NCBI GenBank assembly: GCA_002314555.1 | Contig: DCGF01000030.1 | Location: 1 to 14,354, forward strand | DNA: 14,354 nt | Source: Ruminococcaceae bacterium UBA1785 | GTDB lineage: Bacteria; Bacillota; Clostridia; Oscillospirales; Acutalibacteraceae | Direction: 5' to 3' | In this document: in pieces, positions 6,143 to 13,537 of the stretch | Position numbering within the stretch: position 1 is the stretch's first letter | Layout of the letters: the number at the start of each line of letters is the position of its first letter | Made by a program: the position numbers and the translations under genes | The notes under the pieces: generated by a model | Seen by the model: only the letters and a program-made list of their open reading frames with translations | Databases searched by the model: none | Told to the model about the DNA's origin: nothing

Positions 6143-7261
6143 ATGCTGAATAAGACAATTGTAATTATCCCTTCACTTGACCCAGACGAGCATTTAAAAG
6201 AAACCGTAGAAGGTTTAAAATCCTTCGGTTTCACACGTTTCGTTTTAGTTGATGATGGAAGCAAAGAAGAAAACAAAAAGAACTTCCCAGACCCTACTGA
6301 TGATATTGTGGTTTTGCATCATGAGGTTAACAAAGGAAAAGGCGCAGGTCTTAAAACCGCCTTCGCTTATATCAAAGAGAACCTAAAAGATGCCAAATAC
6401 ATGGTAACCGTAGACGGTGATGGTCAGCACGCTCCAGCTGATGCGAAGAAGTGTGTTGAGGCTCTTGGTGACAACGAAAACCAATGTATTCTCGGTGCGC
6501 GTTGCTTTAGCCAAGATAATGTACCTCTTAGAAGTAAGATCGGAAATAACATCACACTCTTTGTATTCCATAAGCTCTGCGGAATTCAAATTTCCGATAC
6601 GCAGACAGGACTTAGAGCATTCCCTACAGCTCTCATTCCCCTCCTTTTAAATATCGAGGGTGAGCGCTTTGAATATGAGACAAACATGCTCTTAAAGTTC
6701 AAGCAGCGCGGTGTTGAAATCAACGAAGTTCCTATAGAGACCGTTTATATTGAAGAGAATCACGCATCTCACTTTAGAACAATCCAGGATTCCTTCCTTG
6801 TATATAAATTCATCTTAGCTTATGTTCTAAGTTCAGCTATTTCTTTCGTAGTTGATATATCCTTCTTTGCTATCTTTCTTAAAATATTTACAAAGACAAG
6901 CTTAACTGGTTCCATTTCTATTTTCGGTAAAGAGATTTTGCTAGTTCAGTTCTTTGCAACAGCCTGTGCACGTCTCATCTCCTCCCTAGTTAATTACAAC
7001 ATTAATAAACACAAAGTATTTGACTATGAGGGTGAAAACAAAGAAGGAAAAGATAACACCCTTCTAAAATATTACGCACTTGCTATTCCGCAGATGTTTG
7101 TTTCAGCTTTTGCTGTAACTATACTTGTAAGAATACTCAGTATTCCTGCAACAGCTACATTTTTAACAACGCTTATCAAGGTTTGTGTCGACACAATCAT
7201 CTTCCTCGTAAACTATAGAGTTCAACGAGTTTGGGTGTTTGCAGACAAACCATCCAAATAA
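6143..7261 (+). CDS. GT2 glycosyltransferase fused to a GtrA-like membrane domain
   Basis: A 372-aa two-domain protein. Residues 1-215 form a GT-A glycosyltransferase of family 2, of the dolichyl/polyprenyl-phosphate sugar synthase type: start strand VIIPSLD, LVDDGS (35-40), the DxD-type metal site VDGDGQH (90-96) and DTQTGLRAF (152-160). Residues about 222-366 hold four hydrophobic helices with the GtrA features NYNINKHKVF and NYRVQRVWVF. Expected role: move a sugar from a nucleotide donor to a polyprenyl phosphate on the cytosolic face, with the GtrA part helping to present or flip it. Sugar and final acceptor are unknown. AAAGGA (6131-6136) precedes the ATG by 6 nt. Translation is probably coupled to the gene before. 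The phosphodiester glycosidase downstream supports a role in surface glycan assembly. Confidence 0.9.
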   Translation: MLNKTIVIIPSLDPDEHLKETVEGLKSFGFTRFVLVDDGSKEENKKNFPDPTDDIVVLHHEVNKGKGAGLKTAFAYIKENLKDAKYMVTVDGDGQHAPADAKKCVEALGDNENQCILGARCFSQDNVPLRSKIGNNITLFVFHKLCGIQISDTQTGLRAFPTALIPLLLNIEGERFEYETNMLLKFKQRGVEINEVPIETVYIEENHASHFRTIQDSFLVYKFILAYVLSSAISFVVDISFFAIFLKIFTKTSLTGSISIFGKEILLVQFFATACARLISSLVNYNINKHKVFDYEGENKEGKDNTLLKYYALAIPQMFVSAFAVTILVRILSIPATATFLTTLIKVCVDTIIFLVNYRVQRVWVFADKPSK

Positions 7262-7281
7262 AAACGATGGAGATGAAGAAA

Positions 7282-8607
7282 ATGAATGATCTTGAATCTT
7301 TAGCTCAAAAGTATCTTGTCAATGATGAAGACGAAGTCATTGAAAAGAAAGCTCCAGCAAAAACTGAGCCTGCTTATATTGAGCCAAAAGACCCACCTCT
7401 AAAAGAGGAAGAGCCTAAAGAAGAAAAACCTGATAAAGTTAAGGCTCAAAAGAAAGTTAAGGCACCTAAGAAAGAAAAAGCTCCTAAAAAATTAAAATCA
7501 CCTAAGGAGCCAAAAGACCCAGATGCTCCAATGAAAGCAAATAAGAAAAAGTCAAACATTCTTGGTCGTTTCTTCCTTTGCTTCTTCACATTAATCCTCA
7601 TGATTATCATTACAATTACGACTTTCTGTATGATAATCTGCTACGGACCTAGCCCAACGGTTAGAAACATCTGTGTTCTCTCTGCAAAACAGGCAAGTGC
7701 CACAAAGTGGATTCCAGGTCTCTTCCTTTCAGATAAGGTAATTGATGAAATCTTAGAGGCTAGTAACAGCGTAAACTCCGACACAGTTAGTGTCGAAGAT
7801 ATTGCAGCAGAGAGCGACGAAGAAGAATGGGATGACGCCATAGATGGCATGAAACTCATCTTCCGTCAAATGCCAAACTTCAAGGCATACGTTCTCCTTG
7901 TTAAAGACCCTTCTAGAGTAATGTGCGGTGTATCATCAGATAACTTTGCTACTGCTACAGAAGGCATGCGTATCTTTGATATCGCTGAGAAGTATAAATG
8001 TGTTGCTGCCATTAACGGTGGTGAGTTCTCAGATCCAGGTGGACAGGGCTCAGGTGGACAGCCAATCGGCATCACCTATTCTGCTGGCAAATGCTGTTGG
8101 CAATCAAGCACAAGCGGAACATTCATAGGCCTTGATAAGGATAACAACCTCGTCTGCGTTGAAGGCATGAACCAAACTAAAGCTGAACAGCTCGGTGTTA
8201 GAGATGGTTGCTGCTTTATGTATGGTAATGTAATCATTGAGCGCGATGGCGACGACGTAAAACTCAACTATGCCGACGACAACCTCGGCATAGCTCAGAA
8301 GACAGCTATTGGCCAGCGCGCTGACGGTACAATCATTATGATAGTTACCGACGGTCGTTCAACAGACAGCGTCGGTGCTACTAGAAACGACATGATTGAC
8401 CTTATGGTTGAATACGGTGCTGTTGTTGCCGGTTCACTTGATGGTGGTTCTTCAAGTATGCTCTATTACAGAGACTACTTCACAGCATATAACATTGATA
8501 AGTCTACTCTCGATGAATATCAGCAGAAGGGTCTTGTAAACCACTACAAAGCATTTACAAACCCACGTAGAATACCAACTTACTTTATCGTTATGCCAGG
8601 AGAATAA
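7282..8607 (+). CDS. Membrane-anchored phosphodiester glycosidase family protein (NAGPA/DUF2233-like)
   Basis: 441 aa in three parts. A cytosolic tail (1-90) is rich in Lys, Pro and Glu, with repeated KAPKKEK-type units at about 52-78. One TM helix spans 96-121. An exported domain (about 190-441) is NAGPA-like, as in the mammalian uncovering enzyme and bacterial exopolysaccharide proteins. Hallmarks are AAINGGEF (243-249), TAIGQRADG (341-349), VTDGRST and LDGGSSSM (386-393). Expected activity is cleavage of sugar phosphodiesters outside the membrane, perhaps trimming or modifying teichoic-acid-like or capsular glycans. Three in-frame ATGs occur at 7267, 7273 and 7282. I chose 7282 because GGAG (7269-7272) lies 9 nt before it and the earlier two lack usable sites. 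There is a 20-nt gap to the upstream stop. Confidence 0.85.
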   Translation: MNDLESLAQKYLVNDEDEVIEKKAPAKTEPAYIEPKDPPLKEEEPKEEKPDKVKAQKKVKAPKKEKAPKKLKSPKEPKDPDAPMKANKKKSNILGRFFLCFFTLILMIIITITTFCMIICYGPSPTVRNICVLSAKQASATKWIPGLFLSDKVIDEILEASNSVNSDTVSVEDIAAESDEEEWDDAIDGMKLIFRQMPNFKAYVLLVKDPSRVMCGVSSDNFATATEGMRIFDIAEKYKCVAAINGGEFSDPGGQGSGGQPIGITYSAGKCCWQSSTSGTFIGLDKDNNLVCVEGMNQTKAEQLGVRDGCCFMYGNVIIERDGDDVKLNYADDNLGIAQKTAIGQRADGTIIMIVTDGRSTDSVGATRNDMIDLMVEYGAVVAGSLDGGSSSMLYYRDYFTAYNIDKSTLDEYQQKGLVNHYKAFTNPRRIPTYFIVMPGE

Positions 8608-8609
8608 TT

Positions 8610-9665
8610 ATGAAAAAGAAAAGATTTTATAAATTATATTTTTCAGCAATAGTTATTTTCCTTATATTACTTATTGCTGGTTCTATCATCTTAACTACAT
8701 GGCTCAAGTCATATGAAAAGGCTCAGCCAGCCACTATTGTAAACACAGTAATCACAGATTACTTAGACACTGGAAAATATACAAAACTTCAAAAAGACTT
8801 AGACCTCGAGATTTCAGAATATGAAACCGAAGAATCTTTAGTAGCTGCTTTAAAAGCTGCTACTGACGGTAAGAAGCTCACAGCTTCACACAGTTCTTTA
8901 AAGCCAGAAGGCATTGACTTATCTTACATCATCAAAGCTGATGATACTAAGATTTTAAATGTTTATCTAAAGAAGCATAAGATTGGTAAGGGATATGACA
9001 TCGCCTATGTTGAACTTGCAAAAGGCGTTTTAAAGACCATCAACATCGTTGTTCCAAAAGGAACAGATGTAACTATCAACGGCGTTGCTCTCTCCGATGA
9101 TCTTAGAGAAGATAACGAGTTTCCTTCACTTCCATCTACTATAGACGTTAAGACACTTAAACCTACACAGACAGCAAAAGTAACCGGTCTCCTTTCTGAG
9201 TCACCTGTTATAAAAGCTACTGAGAACGGTAAAGACGTTGAAGTTGTAAACGAAGGAACTACTTACACAGTTGCTCAGTCCATCGATAAGACTGTTGGCG
9301 ACAAAGTTCAGCAAGTAGCTCAAGCTGCAGCTGAAGCATATGCCGCTTACATGCAGAAGGACGGCTCATTTGGCGCTTTTGCTCAGTACTGTGATTCTTC
9401 TACACCTTTCTATAAAAACGTCGCTTCATCGCTCGTACAGTTCGTTAAGAACCACAACGGCTATAAGAATGAGAATATGTCAGTAACATCCCTTACAAAG
9501 TATTCTGATTCTCTCTATAGCTGCAGAGTTAGCTTTAAGCATGTTCTTCAGCTCAGTGGTTCAACTTACTCCGACAACTTTGATAAGATTGTTTTCGTAA
9601 CAAAGAATAAAGATACTTATAAAGTAATCGATATGCAAAATCCTGTTTCTACAACAGAGAGTTAA
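8610..9665 (+). CDS. Single-pass membrane-anchored exported protein, unknown function
   Basis: 351 aa. A short Lys/Arg-rich N-terminus leads into one hydrophobic helix (about 10-30) with no lipobox cysteine, so this is a signal anchor with the rest outside. The exported part seems to hold an N-terminal alpha/beta segment (about 40-135), a middle beta segment with VVPKGTDVTING (like the small domains of TcaA-type envelope proteins), and a C-terminal alpha+beta region (from about 225) that could be an NTF2-like fold. These fold assignments are guesses from pattern. No catalytic motif is visible. AGGAG (8598-8602) is 7 nt from the ATG, which lies 2 nt after the previous stop, so it should be made together with the phosphodiester glycosidase and may be its partner. 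Confidence 0.75.
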   Translation: MKKKRFYKLYFSAIVIFLILLIAGSIILTTWLKSYEKAQPATIVNTVITDYLDTGKYTKLQKDLDLEISEYETEESLVAALKAATDGKKLTASHSSLKPEGIDLSYIIKADDTKILNVYLKKHKIGKGYDIAYVELAKGVLKTINIVVPKGTDVTINGVALSDDLREDNEFPSLPSTIDVKTLKPTQTAKVTGLLSESPVIKATENGKDVEVVNEGTTYTVAQSIDKTVGDKVQQVAQAAAEAYAAYMQKDGSFGAFAQYCDSSTPFYKNVASSLVQFVKNHNGYKNENMSVTSLTKYSDSLYSCRVSFKHVLQLSGSTYSDNFDKIVFVTKNKDTYKVIDMQNPVSTTES

Positions 9666-9678
9666 AGAAGGTTTTAAC

Positions 9679-10215
9679 TTGTATTTACAAAACGCGGTAA
9701 ATCACTTTAAGACAATTACAAAACATAGACACCTTGTAATGCTTCACTGCTTTAAGGCTGGCATTCCCCTTCAAGGACTTATGCATGACCTTTCAAAGTA
9801 TTCACCTACTGAATTTATAATTGGCGTGAAGTATTATGAGGGTAACCGTAGTCCAAATGTTGGAGAACGTATTGAAAAAGGTTATTCTTCCGCTTGGCTT
9901 CATCACAAAGGTCGTAACAAGCATCACTACGAGTACTGGTTTGACAACAGCAGAGACTCAGATACATTGGTCCCTGTTAATATGCCAACCAAGTACATAA
10001 TTGAGATGTTCTGCGACAGAGTGGCCGCTTGCAAAGTATATCGCAAAGATGAATATAATGACCGTTCCAGCATTGACTACTATAACCTTCATGACTACCG
10101 CGTAGAGATGGGTCCAAAAACTAAAGAGCTCTTAGAGTTACTCATAAACATGCTCGCCGAGAAAGGCGAAAAAGAAACCTTTCGATACATTCGGCACATG
10201 GATAAGCGTGACTAA
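9679..10215 (+). CDS. DUF5662 family protein with HD-like histidine/aspartate pattern
   Basis: 178-aa soluble protein that I match to DUF5662, a family without known function. It carries His16/His18 in KHRHLV, His36-Asp37 in LMHDLSKYS, a pair of HH motifs at 75-76 and 82-83, and Asp113 in MFCDRVAA. The order H...HD...HH...D recalls HD-superfamily metal-dependent hydrolases, but this is inference. The start is TTG: AAGAAGG (9665-9671) sits 7 nt before it, and the first in-frame ATG (9739) would remove the first conserved histidines. It is the last gene of the operon, 13 nt after the preceding stop, and the only one with no membrane segment, so its link to surface glycans is unclear. A strong terminator follows. 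Confidence 0.8.
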   Translation: MYLQNAVNHFKTITKHRHLVMLHCFKAGIPLQGLMHDLSKYSPTEFIIGVKYYEGNRSPNVGERIEKGYSSAWLHHKGRNKHHYEYWFDNSRDSDTLVPVNMPTKYIIEMFCDRVAACKVYRKDEYNDRSSIDYYNLHDYRVEMGPKTKELLELLINMLAEKGEKETFRYIRHMDKRD

Positions 10216-10224
10216 TAAAAAATA

Positions 10225-10260
10225 AAAGGATGACAGTAAAACTACTGTCATCCTTTATTT
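10225..10260. terminator. Strong bidirectional intrinsic terminator between convergent operons
   Basis: A perfect 14-bp stem (10225-10238 with 10243-10256) encloses the loop AAAC. T-rich runs follow on both strands: TTTATTTTTA on plus, and TATTTTTTATT on minus. It lies between the DUF5662 stop (10215) and the stop of the convergent gene (10271), and serves both. Confidence 0.93.
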
Positions 10261-10270
10261 TTATGTTTTA

Positions 10271-10933
10271 TTAGTCATCTAAATCAAGGAGTTCCCATGT
10301 GCCGATAAAAGGAAGGTTGCGAGCCTTTCCATCAGCTGCATTTGCTATTCCCTGTACCCACATAACGAAGAAGAATAATGAAAGTACTAAGAATAAGAGC
10401 AAGAAAAGGAATCCAAAGAACTTACTGCTTAAGAAGATGATGGCTAAAATGCATCCTGCAAAGAACCAGTAAGTTAATGTCACAACATTTAATACGAGTG
10501 ACTGGTTAGCGTGGAATCTAGCAAACTTTGATTTTGGTGCAAAGATGAGTGGTAAAAGAACGAGGAGTCCAAAGTAACCGAGGATAGAGAAGTATTTATT
10601 AGCTTCAATATCTTTCTTTTCAAACTCAGCTGTCTTATCCTCTGCTGAGTTCCATTTTTCAGCGAGCAAATCAGCTTTTTCTTTAGCTTCTTCTTTAGCT
10701 TCAGCAGCTTTCTTTGAAGCAACGTCTGAGAGTTCGCTAGCAGCCTGTTTTGCTTCAGTTTTCGTCTCTTCTACCTTTGTCTTAGTTTCTTCTACTTTAG
10801 CTTTAGTTTGAGATTTAGCCTTAGATTTAGCCTTTGGCTTAGATTCAGCCTTCTTTTCTTTTGCCTCATTCGCTACATCTTTTTCTGCCTGCTCGAGTTC
10901 TTCAATAATAGGATCTTTTTTCTTTCTAGCCAT
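10271..10933 (-). CDS. DUF4870-like membrane protein with long charged N-terminal tail
   Basis: 220 aa. Residues 1-110 are low-complexity and very rich in Lys, Glu and Ala. They include PKAKSKAKSQTKAK, a duplicated KVEETKT unit (46-59) and an amphipathic helix-forming stretch (60-110). Residues about 112-200 carry three or four hydrophobic helices with KYFSILGYFG, SKFARFHANQSL and a closing DGKARNLPFIG, which resembles DUF4870/Tic20-like small membrane proteins. The ATG overlaps the previous stop by one base (TAATG), with AGGAGG (10943-10948) 9 nt upstream, so translation is coupled. It is the last gene of a four-gene operon. Function unknown. The charged tail should be cytosolic and could bind a polyanion or another protein, but nothing proves this. 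Confidence 0.72.
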   Translation of the reverse strand: MARKKKDPIIEELEQAEKDVANEAKEKKAESKPKAKSKAKSQTKAKVEETKTKVEETKTEAKQAASELSDVASKKAAEAKEEAKEKADLLAEKWNSAEDKTAEFEKKDIEANKYFSILGYFGLLVLLPLIFAPKSKFARFHANQSLVLNVVTLTYWFFAGCILAIIFLSSKFFGFLFLLLFLVLSLFFFVMWVQGIANAADGKARNLPFIGTWELLDLDD

Positions 10934-11775
10934 TATTTTGCACCTCCTACCATTACATATTCTTTAGATGCGATAAGTGATGGATATGAATCAATTTCAA
11001 AAAGACCATCCTTATTAAATACGATTACACAGTTTGCATCATCATTATCAAAGATGACATAGATACGCTCTGCATCTAAATCAACGTTATTAGCTTCAAG
11101 GATTTCAAAGAGTGTTTCAGGTTCTTTATCTTCATCTTTTGTCTCTTCTACTTCCTCTGCCTCAGTCTCTTCTGCATCTTCCTTATCTTTAAACTGCTCG
11201 TTAAAGAGTTCAAAGAATTTGTCAGGAGACTCAATTCCTTCCGGATTACAGATATATGCAGTCTTAGGGATGATTACTTCAGCCTCTTCCCCGTCCTCTG
11301 CTGGCTGCGTCTTCTCTACAAGGTACTTAGATATACCAAGGAGTTTTGGAAGTTCTTTATAATCATCAATATTCATATATTCAAACACGCCGTTTGTTTT
11401 AGTGTTAGCCCATTTAAATACTGTATCCTTCTTCTGATCAGCGAAGATGTAACCAACGCCTAAGAGAATTAGTACAAGTAATACTTCGATAAAGAAGAAA
11501 GCTATAAGGCCTCTTGAGAGATTTACCTTATTTCTATTCTTTGATGCTCCAATAGCCCAAAAGATAATGCAAAGAATATTAATGCCAGGAATTAAAAGAA
11601 GAATAAAAGTGCGAATAAAAGCACCGGTTGTTAAAACTTCGCCGTATTTGCGCTTCTTTGCTCTCTTTTCTTTCTTTGACTCTGTTTTTGCTTCAGGTGT
11701 AGCCACTTCAGGTGCAGCTACTTCAGTATTTTCTTCTGCAGCAACTGTTTCTAAAGCTTTATTCTCTTCAGCCAT
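10933..11775 (-). CDS. Two-TM membrane protein of unknown function
   Basis: 280 aa, no family recognised. An acidic, Ala/Glu-rich N-terminus (1-36) is followed by a basic patch (KKEKRAKKRK, 34-43). Two hydrophobic helices follow, at about 51-77 and 89-112, with a short basic loop ASKNRNKVNLSRG between them. The C-terminal 165 residues are soluble and very acidic, with an EDAEETEAEEVEETKDEDKE stretch near 199-218 flanked by more ordered parts (DTVFKWANTKTNG and a final beta-rich segment with YVIFDNDD). With both termini on the same side, the tail is probably cytosolic. A perfect AAGGAGG (11784-11790) sits 8 nt before the ATG and includes the last base of the preceding gene's stop codon. Third gene of the operon. 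Confidence 0.65.
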   Translation of the reverse strand: MAEENKALETVAAEENTEVAAPEVATPEAKTESKKEKRAKKRKYGEVLTTGAFIRTFILLLIPGINILCIIFWAIGASKNRNKVNLSRGLIAFFFIEVLLVLILLGVGYIFADQKKDTVFKWANTKTNGVFEYMNIDDYKELPKLLGISKYLVEKTQPAEDGEEAEVIIPKTAYICNPEGIESPDKFFELFNEQFKDKEDAEETEAEEVEETKDEDKEPETLFEILEANNVDLDAERIYVIFDNDDANCVIVFNKDGLFEIDSYPSLIASKEYVMVGGAK

Positions 11776-11789
11776 ATCTATATCCTCCT

Positions 11790-12527
11790 TTAGTTAAAGT
11801 AACTTCTACAAATTGAAAGGTTAGTCTCATCGCTACCAGAAATAGTGATTTTTAGTACATAACCATTAACTTCTGAAACTAGAACTTCTTTATAACTTCC
11901 GAATGTATCTTTAAAGATAATTCCTTTGAATTTATTTCCGCCCCACTTAGAAGTAGCATTGTTATCGATTATAGTGTAGCCATAATTCTCAATCATCTTT
12001 TTAGTGGATTCTAATGCATCAGATGCATCACCGTAGTTATTATACTTCATAGATTCGTACTGAAGTGTAACACTACAGCCCATTCCATTTCCTGATGCAG
12101 ACATATCTTTAGGTGATCTAGATGGATTATTAGTAGCATAGCTAGTCATAATCCAGTCACTTGGTGCAACAAAAGAGATACCAGAGAACTTACTGTAATA
12201 AGTAGTACCATCTACAGAACCAAACTCAAAACCATCTGAGCCTGTAGTTACAGCGCCCGTTCCACTGGTAGTAGATGAAGTTCCACCATAGATTTTACTG
12301 TTAATATCATTAATCTGCGTTACAAGTTCTGGGTTGATATTAGTCGCAGGTTCGGCATCGATAAATTTATCTAATGTCTTAACGAAAAAGACAGTGCCGC
12401 CTATGATAATCGATATGAAGCATAGCGCTACAATAATAGATACGATGATAATTATCTTTTCAGAGGTGTTATCATCACTACCTGCGCTCTGTGCTCTTTG
12501 GAATTGATCGTTTAAGTCGCCTCGCAT
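11790..12527 (-). CDS. Single-pass membrane protein with exported domain related to its neighbour
   Basis: 245 aa. A short polar N-terminus (1-23), one TM helix (24-50), an exported linker rich in Gly, Ser and Thr (80-105), then a C-terminal domain (about 107-245) that begins TYYSKFSGISFVAPSDW and ends in a beta-rich segment with EVLVSEVNGYVLKITI. The domain pattern recalls PsbP/Mog1-type folds, but I cannot confirm it. The same opening pattern occurs in the zinc-ribbon protein encoded just upstream, so the two are probably diverged paralogues. The ATG is 3 nt after the upstream stop; its ribosome site AAGGA (12535-12539) lies in the last codons of that gene, so the two are coupled. Confidence 0.68.
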   Translation of the reverse strand: MRGDLNDQFQRAQSAGSDDNTSEKIIIIVSIIVALCFISIIIGGTVFFVKTLDKFIDAEPATNINPELVTQINDINSKIYGGTSSTTSGTGAVTTGSDGFEFGSVDGTTYYSKFSGISFVAPSDWIMTSYATNNPSRSPKDMSASGNGMGCSVTLQYESMKYNNYGDASDALESTKKMIENYGYTIIDNNATSKWGGNKFKGIIFKDTFGSYKEVLVSEVNGYVLKITISGSDETNLSICRSYFN

Positions 12528-12530
12528 GTT

Positions 12531-13472
12531 TTATCCTTTCGCATTAAGTGTTTCAATTATAGAGCCTACTGTGTCGATATCATAAGCAAAGATACCGATA
12601 TGTAAATAGTATTCTCCAAGGTCACGTGTGAAATCATATTGGTAGCAGTTTAAAGAATCATTACTAATTCTGCAAGCAAGCTGTGTATACTTATCACCGT
12701 TTATAGTGATTGTGGAATCATCAGCATAATCAACGTTGTATTTTGTAGCATACTGATTAGTGCTATCTTTTATGCCCTTATTGAACTCATCAAGAGTTTC
12801 ATATTCCCCAAAGTAATCCTTGTTATAAAGGCATACATAGAAAGTGTCTCCTGAGAGACTGTTCTCTGCGTAGAAGTCATATACGAAGAGATTATTATTA
12901 GCAAGAGTCTTAGATACGCCTTCTGTAGAATAAACTTGGCTTATTTCTGCATCAGTATAAATATCCCAAGTAGATGGAAGACTGAAAGATAGATTTACAA
13001 AGTCTGATTTATAACTGTTTGTATCACGAGTGATTTCACCAGCCTTAAAATGTGAAACACCTTCGTAATCATCATATCTGCCTTTATACTCACGCTCATC
13101 TATGATGTCGTCATCATCATAATCGTCATCATCGAAGTATTGAGAAAAATACTTGTCAAAAGCATCCTCTATCTCTTCTTCATCATAGAACTCATCATAG
13201 TCAAAAACTTTAGAGCCAGACTCTCCAATTGGAGAATCTCTAAAGATAGCCTTAAAGATAAAGAAGCCGCCGAGATATACAAGTCCAACAAGGAGCGCAG
13301 AACAAAGGAAAACTATTAAGATAATCTTTCCTGGCTTAACCTTTTTCTTCTCTTTCTTTGGCTCGTTACTAGTCTTATTCTCAGCCTCCGTGTCAGGGTC
13401 TTGATCTGCTCCACAGAATGGGCAAAACTTAACATCTTTTTCAATTTCTTTCTCACAGAATTCACATTTCAT
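12531..13472 (-). CDS. Zinc-ribbon single-pass membrane protein with exported domain
   Basis: 313 aa. A cytosolic zinc ribbon at the N-terminus (Cys3, Cys6, Cys17, Cys20; CEFC and CPFCG), a Lys-rich linker (39-48), one TM helix (49-75), a very acidic exported stretch (about 88-136) with runs of Asp at 114-117 and 119-122, then a folded domain from about 153 starting YKSDFVNLSFSLPSTWD. Architecture alone suggests a membrane sensor or scaffold joining an internal zinc ribbon to an external domain. No function is known to me. GGGAGGT (13481-13487) is 8 nt before the ATG. It is the first gene of a four-gene operon whose promoter lies within the preceding terminator region. Confidence 0.72.
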   Translation of the reverse strand: MKCEFCEKEIEKDVKFCPFCGADQDPDTEAENKTSNEPKKEKKKVKPGKIILIVFLCSALLVGLVYLGGFFIFKAIFRDSPIGESGSKVFDYDEFYDEEEIEDAFDKYFSQYFDDDDYDDDDIIDEREYKGRYDDYEGVSHFKAGEITRDTNSYKSDFVNLSFSLPSTWDIYTDAEISQVYSTEGVSKTLANNNLFVYDFYAENSLSGDTFYVCLYNKDYFGEYETLDEFNKGIKDSTNQYATKYNVDYADDSTITINGDKYTQLACRISNDSLNCYQYDFTRDLGEYYLHIGIFAYDIDTVGSIIETLNAKG

Positions 13473-13508
13473 AAAAATGTACCTCCCATGTGTGAATTTA
13501 CCCTATAT

Positions 13509-13537
13509 ATTTTACCATAATAGTAAAGCGGCAACAA
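13509..13537 (-). promoter_or_regulatory. Promoter of the four-gene membrane operon, overlapping a terminator
   Basis: Minus strand: -35 TTGTTG (13532-13537; only TTG matches consensus), 17-bp spacer, -10 TAAAAT (13509-13514) with upstream TGG (extended -10). Transcription would start near 13502, about 29 nt before the ATG. The -35 is part of the 3' arm of the preceding terminator hairpin. Confidence 0.6.

Noticed and set aside
7231..7281. Longer N-terminus for the phosphodiester glycosidase overlapping the GT2 gene
   Set aside because: The added residues belong to another frame of the GT2 C-terminus, and only the ATG at 7282 has a properly spaced GGAG.
10808..11062. 84-residue open frame on the plus strand across the junction of two minus-strand genes
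   Set aside because: Composition (runs of Phe, Leu, Arg, Ser) mirrors the Lys/Glu/Ala-rich tail on the other strand, and there is no start signal.
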